From positions 3,628,802 through 3,692,801 of the forward strand of contig JALMQS010000068.1 of NCBI GenBank assembly GCA_024734495.1: a DNA stretch of 64,000 nucleotides. Reading direction: 5' to 3'. The notes beneath the pieces were generated by a model. The model had not been told where the DNA came from. It made no database searches and saw only the letters and a list, made by a program, of their open reading frames with translations. Position 1 is the first letter of the stretch. Every line of letters starts with the position of its first letter. Positions 55,163 to 64,000 of this stretch are shown here, piece after piece. Position numbers and translations under genes: made by a program. The DNA comes from Forficula auricularia (Eukaryota > Arthropoda > Insecta > Dermaptera > Forficulidae).

Positions 55163-56040
55163 ATTTTAATTTTCTCATTAATATATCAAAGAATAATTGA
55201 TACGTCAACAAGAATTATTTTGACCGCGCTGATTTGAAAAACACTCGGTGATCCATCCGAATGTCTAGCGGGCTATACGCGAAATGACGTTGGATTGTAG
55301 CTAAGTGGATTACATCTTTTTCTCTCTTGGTCCAGACTTAATACTCCGCAGACTCCAATAGCGTAATCCGCAGTAGTCTCGCGAGATAAAAATATCTTTT
55401 TTCAAATCAGCGCGGTCAAAATAATTCTTGTTGACGTATCAATTATTCTTTGATATATTAATGAGAAAATTAAAATTTATTTAATATCATTATTTCAAGT
55501 TAGAAATATATAAGTTCAAATATTATTTTCACTCAATATTTGACAAAAATTCCCTACATTAGAGTCGCGATCGAATAAAATGTAGAAAACCTTCAGTTAA
55601 TTAATGGCAGGCATCTAACATACATGCTAATAGATCTAGCGCTCTGGACTGGGAGATCGAGTATATAACATCTGAGATTTCAAATTCACTCGGTGATCCA
55701 TCCGAATGTCTAGCGGGCTATACGCGAAATGACGTTGGATTGTAGCTAAGTGGATTACATCTTTTTCTCTCTTGGTCCAGAATTAATACTCCGCGGACTC
55801 CAATAGCGTAATCCGCAGTAGTCTCGCGAGATAAAAATATCTTTTTTCAAATCAGCGCGGTCAAAATAATTCTTGTTGACGTATCAATTATTCTTTGATA
55901 TATTAATGAGAAAATTAAAATTTATTTAATATCATTATTTCAAGTTAGAAATATATAAGTTCAAATATTATTTTCACTCAATATTTGACAAAAATTCCCT
56001 ACATTAGAGTCGCTATCGAATAAAATGTAGAAAACCTTCA
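55163..56040. mobile_element. insert with 80-bp inverted and two 357-bp direct repeats
   Basis: Order: an 80-bp segment (TTTTAATTTTCTCATTAATA ... GACCGCGCTGATTTGAAAA), core copy 1 (55242-55598), an 88-bp unique spacer, core copy 2 (55687-56043). The 80-bp segment is the inverse of the stretch TTTTCAAATCAGCGCGGTCA ... TTAATGAGAAAATTAAAA inside each core. The two cores differ at only about three positions. The core is shared, more diverged, with the MITE at 13517-13927. The flanks both read TTGAGCCAATATA, but that word belongs to the host repeat, so it is not proof of a target duplication. Confidence 0.6.
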
Positions 56041-56494
56041 GTTGAGCCAATATAGGTTACCAGTCTGGGCCGCGGTTATCATCCCCTATTCAAACCTGTG
56101 TTGGGCCAGTACTGGCTTGCAGCTTAGGGCCAAGCTTGAAAAGTGTTGGCGCAGTCCTGGCTCAGTTCTGGGCCCTTCGTCATTTCCTATATGGGATGTA
56201 TACATTAATTCATGTAAAATAATTGGTTTAATAATATTCTAAAACCCACGAATGTTCAGGGTCAACAAATCAAATGGCCCCCTGGACAGCAAGTTAGGCG
56301 GGCTTCGCAGCTGTTAATAATAAAGGAATATATACATATTAATTAATAATAAATATTTCAAACAACTGTGGATAAAGTCTAGCAACGATTCGTTGCAGTT
56401 TATTTATTTTAGACAAAAGGACAAGCCAAGGTTCGAATCTGGAATCTTCGCATGTCCGGAGCGATGCTTTTTACAAGACTGAGGCTTATCCTGT
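56041..56494. other. no gene; remainder of split element and dispersed repeat
   Basis: 56041-56200 completes the GC-richer element. 56312-56405 is the second copy of the repeat at 7185-7275. Confidence 0.5.
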
Positions 56495-57090
56495 AAATCA
56501 GCGATTCTTTACAAGGGGCCGCGCACGCTGGGGTCCAGCGAAAAGTACTATTTAAGGGGGCCGCGAAAATATCATAATTTTTTAACTTTTTATATCTTTA
56601 CAAATAAAAAAATAAATAAATAAATAAAGTAAAAATAAAAACTAGTTTTTATAAGTGATAGATACATAATATGTATGTATTATAAATGTGACAGATGAAT
56701 TTAATGGCATCTCAATATTCTTAAACATGGTTAAACTAAATAAAAACGTTGAGCGCATAGGTAAATTTGATCCAGACAGACAGACAAAATTACAATTTGA
56801 ATAAAACCGTGTAAATATTTTGTATAAGTATAGGTTTACAATTTTTATACTAATGCAGATATACTTTCATTTGCAAATATACTTATTTTTCAAGAAATAT
56901 GTTATTATTTATTACTGACAATCTTATTAAGCATGTTTTGTTAATTGCATTTTTTTCTATGAGTAATTACGAGTATGTTACCTAATGGTGAGGGGGAGGG
57001 TACTGGCCGCGAAAATATTTTAGGATTTTAAGGGGGCTGCGAATATACTTTCGGATTTTAAAGACATGTATTGCATTGTTGTCAGGAATT
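56495..57090. mobile_element. possible hAT-like element, left end
   Basis: CAGCGATTCTTTACAAGGGG, CCGCGCACGCTGGGG resembles a hAT left end, and GGGGGCCGCGAAAATAT-type words recur near 56555 and 57005. A right end was not identified. Confidence 0.3.
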
Positions 57091-57094
57091 ATGA

Positions 57095-57530
57095 GAATTC
57101 CATAAATAGGCATGACTATAATTTTAGGTGATTTTTTTACCTGTCGGCATTTAAAAATAGATAAAATTAAATTTTGTTAAGGGAGAATGTTAAAGGTTCT
57201 AGGTGAAACTTGTTGTTATACCCTAATTCTCTCTTTATTAATGAAAATTATGAACGAATTTGATATCTTAAGTATTTTGGAAGTTATAGGACTTCTCGTT
57301 TTTTTTTTTTTTTTTTTATTTATTTATTATCACCGGGAACACAGCCCAGTTAAACAGCACGTAAGAAAAATGTTAGTAGTAGTGTTAGTGAGGGAGTCGA
57401 GATTTATCCGGTCGAAATTTTATAGGCTAGCAAGGCCCCCCCCCCCCCCCCCCCCCGATTGAATATCATCATCAACGATGCTAAAGCGGGCCTTTGCCTT
57501 AGCCTTGGACACATGACTCCCCGACTTCTC
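57095..57530. repeat. dispersed repeat 'F' copy
   Basis: TTTTAGGTGATTTTTTTACC, GAATTTGATATCTTAAGTAT, GTTAGTAGTAGTGTTAGTG, GGGAGTCGAGATTTATCCGG parallel 34850-35040 and the 35.2/38.4-kb junction. A T run (57299-57317) and a C run of about 20 (57437-57456) interrupt it. Confidence 0.6.
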
Positions 57531-57868
57531 TTTAATCCTTACAACTATACAATATAGTTAGCACCTCTGTTCTCTGAATACCTTAAGAGTTGCGTCAATT
57601 TATCTCATTAAAGTTGCTCAGTTAGAGTGTATATTACAAAATTTTATGTACACTCTAGCTTAAAAACTAATTAATGTATCAAAGGAAATGTTTTATTTAG
57701 ATATTTTATAATTTGATTAGATTTTGGCTGAAATCGAACAAAAAAAAGAGAGTGAGTTTTTAAAAATTTTAATCTTTTGTCCTATATGAACCAAATGTTG
57801 CATAGTTACTCTTTAAGTCATGAGATGGTCAGATCATCAATTTTTTTATTAATAACTATCGTTAGAAG
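57531..57868. repeat. unclassified repeat shared with 61775-61880
   Basis: GAGTTTTTAAAAATTTTAAT, CTTTTGTCCTATATGAACCA, AATGTTGCATAGTTACTCTT recurs at 61796-61855 (GAGTTTTTAAAAATTTCAAC, CTTTTGTCGTATTTAGACCA, AATTTTGCACAGTTACTCTT). Confidence 0.55.
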
Positions 57869-58362
57869 TATAGTAAACTCTCAATTATCCGGGCTAATGG
57901 TGGGCAGAGGCGACATGGATAATCGAAAAACACGGATAAATAAATAAATCTGTATTACTCTACCTGCTTAGAGGCACAAGTCCTCGGTGGCTAGGTCAAC
58001 CAAACATCAATACAAATTAACTACAGAAATTAATAAACTAATAATAATAATTAATCCGAACTCTATTTATTATTTCTAAAATACAACATAATATTATATA
58101 TTTCTAAGACAGACAATTATTTTAAAATGTATAATGCTGATTATTATTAAGAAAATCTGTGATTTTAGTTTATTTGCATGAATCTTTTAATCTTATTATT
58201 ATTATTATTCTTTATAGATGCGAACACATTGTAATCTTTTAATAATTTTTTAATATCACTTCGAATTTTTCTAAGAGCTATTATGTCGTTATACTTGAAT
58301 TCCAATGAATGGATAATTCGAAAACCGGATAATCCGCATACGGATAATCGGGAGTTTTCGGT
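57869..58362. mobile_element. pogo/Tigger-like MITE
   Basis: Left AGTAAACTCTCAATTATCCG, right CGGATAATCGGGAGTTTTCG. The 'CAGTAnRCCCTCGATTATCCG' type end is characteristic of pogo/Tigger elements. TA flanks are visible but the outermost bases have drifted. The interior repeats GGATAATCGAAAA words and has no transposase. Confidence 0.7.
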
Positions 58363-58378
58363 GGTATATTTTCTGTGC

Positions 58379-58892
58379 TATTTTATGTTCTATCACGAGA
58401 AATAAAAATAAAAATATACAATACCTTAATAAGACCGGTTGTGATGTATGGCTGTGAGTCGTGGACAATGACGCTACTTAACCAGAGGAGAATGATAAGT
58501 TTCGAGAATAAAGTTCTCAGGAATATATGTGGACCTGTTCAAGATCTAACTTCTGGTGAATGGAGACGAAGATCCGAGGAAGAAGTCAGAGACATGACAA
58601 AGCAGCCTTATATCTCAAGTGTAGTGAGGAAAAGAAGACTAGAATGGGCCGGTCATGTGACTCGTGCTCCAAAAACCAGGGACATTAAGAACCTCCACGA
58701 GAGTTACCCGCCTGGAAGAAGACCACCAGACAGACCAAGACAAAGATGGCTGGATAATGTCGTCAGATATCTGCAAGAGCTTAACTTGGGGGTAGGATGG
58801 GAGGGATTGGCCCAGGATAGAGGGATATGGAGAGGCATCACGCGAGAGGCTCAAGCTCTTCAAGGGCGATTTGGCCATCGTAAGTAAGTAAG
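58379..58892 (+). mobile_element. RTE-like LINE 3' end, 14-bp duplication
   Basis: TATATTTTCTGTGC at 58365-58378 and TATATTTTATGTGC at 58893-58906 form a one-mismatch target duplication. The unit is a severely 5'-truncated LINE with an open frame to its stop and a TAAGTAAGTAAG tail. Confidence 0.8.
58380..58887 (+). pseudogene. LINE reverse-transcriptase C-terminal domain
   Basis: The frame is open from the truncation to the stop at 58887, about 168 codons. Order: IKIYNTLIRPVVMYGCESWT (end of the reverse-transcriptase thumb; LIRPVV-x-YG-x-E-x-W), FENKVLRNICGPVQD, WRRRSEEEVRDM, KRRLEWAGHVTRAP, PPGRRPPDRPRQRWLDNVVR, WEGLAQDRGIWR. The run LRWAGHV ... GRP-x-x-RW-x-D-x-V ... LAQDR-x-x-WR is the standard C-terminus of RTE-related LINE polyproteins in insects and other invertebrates. 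The catalytic YADD region is missing, so it is inactive although no stop interrupts what remains. The ATG at 58375 lies in the target duplication and is not a real start. Confidence 0.85.
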
Positions 58893-58906
58893 TATATTTT
58901 ATGTGC

Positions 58907-60030
58907 GGCCAGAAATCATGTTTTTTTTCTCCACGATGAACCTAAACCCCTGATTTTGAAAGAGAAAGAGAAGTCAGGGAAAAAGATGATAAATTTATTA
59001 TGATGATTAGTAATTTAATTACATTTTCAATTAGTTTCCTAAGTACTATATACTTAGCAAAATTGAGAAATATGAGTAGGTATATATATATATATATATA
59101 AACATTTTCCAACGATATTTATTTATAATTTAATTTCAATATGAGCTGTTTTGCTGATGGGATATTTTACGTTTCTATAATTGACACTTCTCTCTATATA
59201 TAGCTACATATATATCAATTTAGCTATCTAAATTAAATCTTTCATTAAAATAATTTCAAGTATGTGATTTAATTACTGAAATAGCTCGGGCGGATGCCAT
59301 TCAATTTGAGGCGGTCATCTCTTTTCGGTGATGGCTCTGATTGAGAGAGATAAGTACACCGTTTCCCTCACTTGAGAAAGCCTGAGGATGCCTCGTTTCC
59401 GAGAACGACGGCTAATTAACTCGGTGTCCATTTCGTTTTCGTTGCATTACCAAGGTTTCGCGACACGAAATCAGAGTTTGATTAAAGTCCTGGATTTTCT
59501 CTTAAAGGTTGAAGATTATATTTTGCAGTTGAGAATTAAGCTTTCAAGTTAGCTACAATTTCTATTTCACTTACAATTTTATGGTACCCACAGATAAATA
59601 GATGGCCTAATTGGATTTCGCTGCATTTATTTAAATTGGAGGGAATTTGACAATATTTTCGTCGGTTAAGCTAAAAAGTTAAAACATGCCATAGAAATGC
59701 AGTTTATTAATGCTTTTTTTTCAGTGTTCAATTAACAATTCATATCGTCGCTAATCTTAAAAAACTTCGTAAGTCCAATTTTTGGTCAATTGATTATTAT
59801 ACGTTTATACCGGCCAACTTTTCACGGCGCATTTGTCTATTGAAACCTTATTAATCTATACCAATTTAATTTCTGGTTACTGACAAATAATAAATATTGC
59901 ATTGTATTTGTATGTATTGTTGTTTAAAATGGTTTTTCTTGTTTTCTGAAAAACAGTTAATTTAGGACTAAGGGTTTTGTAAGATCAGCGACGATATATA
60001 CCTAGTTGAAAAATTTAATTGGACAGTTTT
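58907..60030. other. no gene; (TA)n tract and GC-richer island 59280-59480
   Basis: (TA)n at 59083-59100. The island (CGGGCGGATGCCATTCAATT, GAGAACGACGGCTAATTAAC, TTTCGCGACACGAAAT) has no frame or repeat copy and contains a homeodomain-type TAATTA core; a regulatory role is only a guess. Confidence 0.4.
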
Positions 60031-60035
60031 TGTTT

Positions 60036-60112
60036 TGCCGAGAGTAGCAGAGTTGTTGATTCACAAAGAGAAACAAAGAGGTTGTCCTCTGCTTGATGCA
60101 AATAAACATACA
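60036..60112 (+). repeat. repeat sharing the CCGAGAGTAGCAG end (family G)
   Basis: TTTTGCCGAGAGTAGCAGAG, GAGGTTGTCCTCTGCTTGAT, CAAATAAACATACACACA. The first 16 bases equal the E1 end; the rest matches 62217-62290. AGCAGAG and CTCTGCT can pair. Confidence 0.6.
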
Positions 60113-60138
60113 CACATATATATCGAGATGATATATCT

Positions 60139-60158
60139 GTATATATATATATATATAT
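60139..60158. repeat. (TA)n microsatellite
   Basis: Uninterrupted TA run of about 20 bases directly after the family G repeat. Confidence 0.85.
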
Positions 60159-60184
60159 TATTTATTTGACGATATATAGACTTT

Positions 60185-60905
60185 TTACTTTACCATACAG
60201 GGTATGGTCAAGTATTGTGCATGAAAAAAGTGTTTTTTCCTTCTTTTTTTTCGAAATATCTCAAAAACGGCTGAAACTATTTTGATTAAAAAAATTGAGC
60301 AAAACCATGGCATTTTGCTCTACAAAAAAGCTCTAATAAGTGAACATTGAAAAACTTATATTTTTTGACATATTAATAATTTTGTCCAAATGTCTGTTAG
60401 TCTGTCTGGTTGTCGTCTGGTTGTTAGTTAGTTAGTCTGTGCGTTACCAAATTTTTGTGGGCGAACTAGCTCAAAAACTAGTGTGAATATCAAAACCAAA
60501 TTTCACACATAGTTTTGATCCATTGAGATTAAGAGCTGATTAGATTTTGGTGAATATCGACATAAAATTAAGGGTTGTGGAGGGGGAGGGGGCGGGGGTT
60601 AAAAATTAAAAATCTAGGCCGTTTGAGCAAACTCAACCAAATTTTATATACATAATCACTGGGACCCCAGAAGTATAAAAATGAAAAAACTAACCGCCCA
60701 AAATGGGGGGGAGTGTAGGGTCAAAAAATAAAAATCTTGGCCATTTACCAAACTCAACCAAATTTTATATACTTACATAATGAGTGGGCCACCAGAAGTA
60801 TAAAAATGCAAAAACTACCCCCCCCCTACATGATTTTAAATAATTTTAGGGTCCAGGTCGTATGTTAAAGTCAAGTGGATGGCCACATCAGAACACGTCA
60901 GCTTA
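60185..60905 (-). repeat. long dispersed repeat 'R', inverse copy
   Basis: Inverse of 4085-4870. Starts GAGCAAAACCATGGCATTTT-type wording near 60297 and ends CAAGTGGATGGCCACATCAG near 60885. It has GTTTGAGCAAACTCAACCAA and AACCGCCCAAAATGGGGGG units repeated two to three times. About 15-20% diverged from the other copy by eye. Confidence 0.7.
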
Positions 60906-61039
60906 TTTGGATTTTGCAACCCTGCTCTGAAGTTAATCAGATGAGTTTGATCTAATTAATTCTTTGGTTTTGACACCAGATAGGATTTTATAAGATCTTC
61001 CGTTCTCGAGTTATTCATTGGCTTGAAATCCATTTAAGG
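60906..61039. other. short unassigned stretch
   Basis: Spacer between repeat R and the hAT MITE. TCTTCCGTTCTCGAGTTATT near 60998 is repeat-like but unplaced. Confidence 0.35.
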
Positions 61040-61697
61040 CAGTGATACTCAAAGTGGGGGTCGGAAAAAATATTGGGGGTCACAACAGATCAATTTTTTT
61101 TTCAAACATTTTATAAATTTAAAATATGTTTAATTAACTTAGTTAAGCTAATATCGAAACATACCTAACATAGAATATTTTGTTCAAAGATGTACCAAAG
61201 ATAAGTTATTAATTTTTATTGATATTAAAAATAAATAAATTGAATGTAATGGAAGGCAGCCCAGGGGTAGTGAGGAAATAAAAAATTAACACATATCAAA
61301 TAAGGTGTTATTTATTGGAATCCTTCCTCCTTTCCTTTCAAACCGACGTTTCGGAGGATTCTTCCCTCCTTCTTCAGGGTTTCAAGGGGTCAATTAATAA
61401 AACAAATAAAATGTTTCCTTCTTCTCTCCACAGCAGTGTTCAAAACTTTCTTCTTCTTTAGCAAAGGCATAGAAAAACAATTTTTTTCCTCCTTTTCTTA
61501 ATTAGATTAAAAATAAATCTCCTATGAATCAAAATTAAGTGTTTCGATGCAATTAAACAAAAGAGATTAACTCCTTTTGAATTTCAATTAAACCCCCTAC
61601 ATCAGGTTGTTTTTCTAGATTTAGCCAGCCATTCTTCGGGGGGTCCTTTGAAATTGGGGAAAAGGGGATCGGTAGCCAAAAAGTTTGAGAAACACTG
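61040..61697. mobile_element. hAT MITE with perfect 8-bp duplication, containing a PLE-type piece
   Basis: ATTTAAGG at 61032-61039 and 61698-61705. Left CAGTGATACTCAAAGTGGGG, right CAAAAAGTTTGAGAAACACTG. hAT-type. The middle (about 61250-61440) carries the repeat also seen at 2210-2345 with a hammerhead-like motif, so a Penelope-type fragment appears to have inserted here. Confidence 0.8.
61338..61382 (-). ncRNA. hammerhead-like ribozyme motif (best core)
   Basis: Minus strand: AAACC, CTGAAGA (about 61372-61378), one extra A, GGAGG, GAAGAAT, CCTCC, GAAA, C, GTC, GGTTT. Stem I AAACC/GGTTT and stem II GGAGG/CCTCC are perfect and the cleavage triplet is GTC. The extra A before stem II is the only departure from the standard core. 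Confidence 0.55.
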
Positions 61698-61705
61698 ATT
61701 TAAGG

Positions 61706-62216
61706 TATGGAATCGAAATTTTATATTTAGATATTCTACAGTGAGATTAAAAGCTGATTATATTGCTTGAAATCTGACAAGACATTAGTAGAGGGAGAGT
61801 TTTTAAAAATTTCAACCTTTTGTCGTATTTAGACCAAATTTTGCACAGTTACTCTTTTAAGCCATTAGATGGCCACATCACATATTTTTATAGCCTTAGA
61901 ATTGTTAGGTATATTTATAAGAGACATGAGACATTTTTTTTTCTTCAAATGCGACTCGAGAAACCAAAATCGTTGTACATCCCTGATTTAGAAGGAGAAA
62001 GAAAAAAGAGGGAACAAAACGATAAGGTTCGCGAGTTATTTATTGGTCGTATTAAATTTCAGATAGTGAGAAATAATCATTCGTAAAAATGATATTTCCA
62101 CTTTTATCTTAAGAAATTCTAGTTGAAAAATCAGAAGAAAAAATCAAATTGTTAATTGGGAAGCTTTTGATTATTTCAAGGTGCAATTCGGCTCAAAAAT
62201 TTGTTTGTAAAAATTT
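61706..62216. other. no gene; repeat shared with 57.7 kb at 61775-61880
   Basis: The frame 61820-62086 begins inside that repeat and has no domain (LYIPDLEGERKKREQN is charged but unplaced). Confidence 0.4.
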
Positions 62217-62352
62217 TCTTGCCGAGAGTATCATAGTTGTAGATTTTCAAGAGGAATGAGGGTGTCCTCTTCTTGATACTAATAAACATACATATACTCA
62301 TATATATTATATTTATACAGATATGTAGATAGATAGATAGATAGATATAGAT
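62217..62352 (+). repeat. family G repeat followed by (GATA)n
   Basis: CTTGCCGAGAGTATCATAGT, GAGGGTGTCCTCTTCTTGAT, ACTAATAAACATACATATA parallels 60036-60112. AGTATCA and TGATACT can pair. An AGATAGATAGATAGATAGAT tract follows at 62326-62347. Confidence 0.6.
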
Positions 62353-62355
62353 ATA

Positions 62356-62771
62356 CAGTGAAAGGCCTCAAATTTGAACCCCGAAAATCCGAAATCTCGG
62401 GAAATCTAAACTGAAAAAAGAGAAACTTATTTATTTGGCCATAAAATAATTATGTATATATTCTGCATTATAACCTTATTTTTTCATAATTATTTAAAAA
62501 ATCAACAAAGAAGTACATTTAGCATAGGTACCTAACAAAGTGTAAATGTGTCTATACATACTTGTATCATCCAGGATTGAAAAACGATAAAATTTGGTTA
62601 TTGAAATTCTTTAGGTTAATCACTTTGCAAAAACAATAAAATAATAATAGAAACACACAAAATATCACTTAATCTTTCACTTGATATCAGTTAGCTTCAT
62701 TGTTGAAGCTGCTTTCGGCTAATTCGAACAGGCTACAGCCCCAATTAGTTCGGATTTGAAGGGTTTCACTG
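62356..62771. mobile_element. TA-flanked MITE (Tc1/pogo-like)
   Basis: TA-CAGTGAAAGGCCTCAAATTT and TTCGGATTTGAAGGGTTTCACTG-TA are terminal inverted repeats. The subterminal CGAAAATCCGAAATCTCGG and CTAATTCGAACAGGCTACAG suggest a pogo-like family. 416 bp, no frame. Confidence 0.75.
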
Positions 62772-62779
62772 TAATTTTA

Positions 62780-63945
62780 TTTGGTGTATAGATTATAGAT
62801 GTATCTCAATAAAGAGGAAACTCGAAAACAAAAAAATTTTGCCCCATTTTATTTTTAAATTGCAAACAAACATGATTTTCTTTTTAATTTTAATATTTTA
62901 AGTAATAAATTTATAAATAAAGGCTCAAATTATGAAATAAAAAGTGCAAAATCTTAAAAATGTAAAGTTCATTTTGGTATTTTGTATAATTTTTCTTGAT
63001 TTATCAAGTCGGGTATGAATATTTAGTTTTTCTTTAAATGTGCTATAATTTTAAAAATATTTTTTATAAGTATTCTTCGGGAACGTATGTACTATGCTAC
63101 GCTGTCTACGCTATGTACTATCGTGCCAACGATGAAGATTTTCGCAAATTGGGTGAATAATATCTCGAATTAAGTAGAGGACATTCTCATTGATTACCTA
63201 TACTAATGAAATCAAACAGTGATACACATTTTTTATTTAGGCAAATAAATATTTTTTTCCATATTTTTTATCATTTTTTATATACTAAAATTATTTTCAA
63301 TAATTCAGTCGTTTACTTTGGGCGTTTTTTAAAAACAATAACCACCCTGGATATAAATTACAAATACAATAGCAAAATATACCCTATATTTATATTATCC
63401 CTGACTACTCTTTAGTATATTCAATTCTCGTAACATTTCGAATATAGGATTGGAGCAGGGGAGTGGGATACAGATGACCCCTATACCTACTCCTACTACC
63501 CTTATGGGCAAACCGCCCAATGTATTTTTGCCCACCCTATTTCGGATTTCCTATATCGTTTTAGCCAATAAAATGAGAGCTCGTGTGGGAGGGTAAGGTG
63601 GAATTGGGGTGGGGTCCAAAGCAATAAAAAACAATATCCTATCTCTTGGGGGTCACTTTGCATCCAGTAGGACATTGGTCGGGGCAAAACTAAGGAAAAA
63701 GACGTTTGGCAACTTGCAAGGGTTCAATGGCTATCTTTTTTTCATTGGAATGATCCAAATCGTTAAGTTTTACCAATATGTGGATCTTTAGCAAGAAAGA
63801 GATAAAAAAAGAAGAATCAGAAGAACATATTAAAAAGTTCAAAAATTATTTCCTATATTTATTAAACATTTGAAATCTATAATTACTAAATTCTTTAGAG
63901 ATTATAAAATAAATAAATTTTATTTAGAAATAGAGAATTTAATAT
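62780..63945. other. no gene seen
   Basis: AT-rich. A GC-richer patch at 63450-63700 is open on both strands for about 60 codons but shows no domain and no splice pair. Confidence 0.45.
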
Positions 63946-63951
63946 AAGAAA

Positions 63952-64000
63952 ATCCCATGAGGTTGTCATCTATTAGAACAGAGATTGAACGGGTTATTTT
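63952..64000 (-). repeat. cut-off copy of the 40.8-kb element 3' end
   Basis: GGTTGTCATCTATTAGAACA resembles GGTGTCATCTATTAAATCCG at 40517. The copy runs off the window. Confidence 0.4.

Larger units (their letters stand above)
54872..56200. mobile_element. GC-richer inverted-repeat element split by an insert
   Basis: Left ACAATCCCATATAGTAGATG, GAACGAAGGGGCCAAG and right GGGCCCTTCGTCATTTCCTA, TATGGGATGTA are inverted copies. The inside is built of GGGCCAGTATTGG / TTGAGCCAACCTTGGGCC-type words. A roughly 880-bp AT-rich insert occupies 55163-56040. Confidence 0.5.

Noticed and set aside
55242..56043. LTR retrotransposon in miniature
   Set aside because: The direct repeats do not begin TG or end CA, no primer-binding site or polypurine tract is evident, and the same core occurs inside an inverted-repeat MITE.
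59390..59420. CCTGAGGATGCC ... GAGAACGACG as a hammerhead
   Set aside because: The GAAA core is replaced by GAGA, and stem I is absent.

Overview
This is a very AT-rich stretch of eukaryotic, probably arthropod, genome. Mononucleotide and dinucleotide runs are everywhere, no long host open reading frame is visible, and the recognisable coding sequence is almost entirely decayed transposable elements. The arthropod suggestion rests on the company of elements seen together: a jockey/CR1-like LINE, an RTE-type LINE terminus, tRNA-derived SINEs with a (GATGAT)n tail, hAT, Tc1/mariner and pogo/Tigger non-autonomous elements, and Penelope-like elements (PLEs) with a GIY-YIG domain. This is inference; the species cannot be named from the sequence.

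Layout. 1-9.2 kb: AT-rich DNA with a hammerhead-like motif (2.3 kb), LINE 3' relics, a long dispersed repeat (4.1-4.9 kb), a foldback element (5.8-6.2 kb), a 120-bp and a 178-bp tandem repeat, and a TA-flanked MITE (7.3-8.0 kb). 9.6-14.7 kb: two PLE remnants, each with a hammerhead-like motif, and a pogo/Tigger transposase relic split by a MITE. 15-24 kb: foldbacks, a large MITE, a hAT MITE with a perfect 8-bp target duplication, and the best host coding candidate, a short exon-like ORF with a splice donor at 21.4-21.5 kb. 24.3-30.1 kb: a perfect 58-bp palindrome, a Tc1/mariner copy nested in a second MITE, two SINEs and LINE ends. 31-38.4 kb: a hairpin element carrying two further inverted repeats, then the most informative nest: dispersed repeat > Tc1/mariner-like transposon > nearly intact but frameshifted LINE. 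39.5-41.1 kb: several MITEs or foldbacks and a retroelement-like unit with a 12-bp duplication and a tRNA-like promoter. 45.6-54.6 kb: a cluster of hAT MITEs, a tRNA-Ile-like SINE with a MITE inside it, and LINE 3' ends. 54.9-56.2 kb: a GC-richer inverted-repeat element split by an insert carrying two almost identical 357-bp direct repeats. 57-64 kb: pogo/Tigger MITE, RTE-like LINE end, a second copy of the long dispersed repeat, a hAT MITE containing a PLE-type piece, another TA MITE, and a cut-off repeat copy at the window end.

No intact element or complete gene was found. Autonomous machinery survives only as a LINE endonuclease/reverse transcriptase with one frameshift and a missing 5' end, plus transposase and GIY-YIG fragments. 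The most interesting theme is a group of small elements with 9-14 bp target duplications, typical of reverse-transcriptase-mediated insertion, that carry an inverted copy of one of their own ends. In the PLEs this goes with hammerhead-like RNA folds. The window looks like a gene-poor or deep-intronic region shaped by repeated nested insertion.
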